Shown here piece by piece: positions 62,895-64,000 of a stretch of DNA of 64,000 nucleotides. The stretch is taken from contig NZ_JBAHWA010000007.1 in the NCBI RefSeq assembly GCF_036697405.1, positions 190,338-254,337 of the forward strand, in the 5' to 3' direction. The first letter of the stretch is position 1; every line of letters begins with the position of its first letter. The DNA is from Lysobacter sp036697405. Its GTDB lineage: Bacteria; Pseudomonadota; Gammaproteobacteria; Xanthomonadales; Xanthomonadaceae. Under the pieces are notes generated by a model. It ran no database searches and was not told where the DNA came from. It saw only the letters and a list, made by a program, of their open reading frames with translations. Position numbers and translations under genes: made by a program.

Positions 62895-64000
62895 AACTTC
62901 TCTCCAGGGAGGCCGGACTCTGCATAGTACCTCCTGAGGCCGCTTAGGTCCTTGCTATAGCCTTTTGGCAATCCTCTTGCCATCGACTCCAGATAACTTT
63001 GCGTTAGCACACGCCCCTCTCCATTTCTATTCACCATGAAAGTTTCGCTTTGCGACCATGATTGATTCCAGGCCATTGCGAAATCGGTGGCGGAGAAATT
63101 CAACTGGGAATCGAAGTGACCATGCAACCATCGATCTAAGCGCAACCCTGCCCGCTCATACATCGAGAAAAGCCTACTGTTATCAATAATTGAAACACCC
63201 TTGGGCCCCCAGCCTGGGGTGTAATACGCCCACTTCCCGTTGGGTTGAAGACCAAGGCCCAGCTGAAGCTCTTGTCTCCGTTCAACGCCTTCAGCGAAAT
63301 ATCGCCTAGCGGCCGCCGCCACTGCTCCCTGCTGAGTATCAAAGCCCCCCCCTTCAATTCTCACTGCACCAGGCAGTTCTACATCGTCTCGTGTTGAATC
63401 GGTTCCCGATCCGACAGCAGTAACACGTTGTTGCCCCCCCATCATGGCAGCCTGAATCGCGCCGTTAATCGCACCATTCGCGAACTTACCGCCCGACAGC
63501 TCAGAGATCGTTCCGCCAACAAGAGCACCAACAAGCGTACGACCTACGTCGTTGGTTATAGCTCCAACATTCGGCATGAATGCCGCCGTCAGTCCTGCCG
63601 ACAAGAACGCGCTGCCGAAATCTCCGCCCTGCAGACGCGCCATCACACCACCGGTCAGCGCCATCATGCCAATTCGGGCGAAAGGTCCGGCTGCGGCTGC
63701 AGCTCCGCCGATGCCTGCGGTCACCGCCGCTGTCATCGCCCCCAATACCCCTCCGCGAAAGCTCTGGGTCGATATGGCCCCCCCCACAAAACCCGCCACG
63801 GTTGACCAGGCAAGAACCTCCCCCAAGCCTTCTGGGTGGCCGATGGCGATCACGACGATCGCGGCAATCGCCCCCAACCACTGCCTCTCCTCCACCCCCA
63901 ACATGCCGCTCGGGTCGGTATAGCGCAGCGGGTTGTTGAACACGTAGGTGTACGCGTTCCAACTCTGCGGATTGGCCGGATCCTGGATGAACGGGTCGAC
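62891..64000 (-). CDS. RHS-family polymorphic toxin with DUF4329/JAMM-like tip, 5' part missing
   Basis: C-terminal 369 residues of an RHS protein that continues past the right edge. It starts inside the conserved junction (VDPFIQDPANPQSWNAYTYVFNN). It then has the hydrophobic, glycine-rich segment shared with the second RHS module (GGVMARLQGGDFGSAFLSAG) and, after about residue 185, a different tip: FDTQQGAVAAAARRYFAEG, GKWAYYTPGWGPKG and HGHFDSQLNFSATD. The last matches the HxH-x7-SxxD core of DUF4329/JAMM-type metallopeptidase folds seen in RHS tips. Followed by a coupled immunity candidate. Deployed probably by type VI secretion or as a surface toxin; not shown here. Confidence 0.84.
   Translation of the reverse strand, partial: VDPFIQDPANPQSWNAYTYVFNNPLRYTDPSGMLGVEERQWLGAIAAIVVIAIGHPEGLGEVLAWSTVAGFVGGAISTQSFRGGVLGAMTAAVTAGIGGAAAAAGPFARIGMMALTGGVMARLQGGDFGSAFLSAGLTAAFMPNVGAITNDVGRTLVGALVGGTISELSGGKFANGAINGAIQAAMMGGQQRVTAVGSGTDSTRDDVELPGAVRIEGGGFDTQQGAVAAAARRYFAEGVERRQELQLGLGLQPNGKWAYYTPGWGPKGVSIIDNSRLFSMYERAGLRLDRWLHGHFDSQLNFSATDFAMAWNQSWSQSETFMVNRNGEGRVLTQSYLESMARGLPKGYSKDLSGLRRYYAESGLPGEKL
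63440..64000. repeat. RHS core direct repeat, copy 2
   Basis: Second copy of the RHS core repeat described at 60901-61466, extending to the window edge and probably beyond. Small indels and scattered substitutions separate the copies, but the block near 63470-63680 is almost identical to 60931-61140. Confidence 0.85.

Overview
The window looks like a piece of a Lysobacter-type (Xanthomonadaceae) chromosome. It is very GC-rich and carries large TonB-dependent receptors with RIKR-type plugs, a FecI/FecR pair, secreted S8 and autotransporter proteins, and type I MurB next to PyrD. It also carries RHS polymorphic toxins of the kind usual in this family. The assignment rests on protein family resemblance only.

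Left part, about 1-15 kb, by eye less GC-rich than the rest: a low-oxygen/stress metabolic cluster. It holds a truncated AarF/UbiB-like kinase, a tandem universal stress protein, a CarS-like CDP-alcohol synthase and a P-type ATPase with a PEEFP motif. It also holds a minus-strand operon of AMP/thymidine phosphorylase, PRPP synthetase-like protein, divergent phosphoketolase and divergent acetate kinase. Four FNR/Anr-type boxes (TTGAY-N4-RTCAA) lie upstream of the transcription units. Inside the cluster is a persulfide-detoxification module: a BigR repressor diverging from persulfide dioxygenase, two YeeE-like transporter halves and a Blh-type phosphatase lipoprotein.

Middle part, about 15-53 kb: small regulators and enzymes, then a UvrA-like ABC protein, a multicopper oxidase, an FKBP lipoprotein and a secreted PPP-type phosphatase. 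Two TonB-dependent receptors follow; the first has an STN signalling domain and faces fecI-fecR. Then come an OmpR-type two-component system, a FAD monooxygenase with a small regulator, and an Atm1/HMT1-like ABC exporter behind a textbook SoxR-type promoter. A 1406-residue glycine-rich autotransporter with five 87-residue repeats comes next. After a tRNA-Arg(CCT) the genes are mostly housekeeping: ALDH7-type dehydrogenase, a phosphodiesterase, pyrD-murB-DMT transporter, and a secreted pectin-acetylesterase-family hydrolase.

Right part, about 53-64 kb: a palindromic repeat element, a YadA-like trimeric adhesin with a perfect EF-hand loop in its head, and a large S8 subtilase. An RHS polymorphic-toxin locus then reads leftwards and runs off the right edge. 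One RHS protein ends in a DUF4329/JAMM-like tip and is followed by a candidate immunity lipoprotein. A duplicated RHS core then carries a metzincin-like protease tip with its own downstream lipoprotein, and a decayed RHS YD-repeat remnant lies beyond. The variable tips and immunity genes are visibly more AT-rich than the conserved core.
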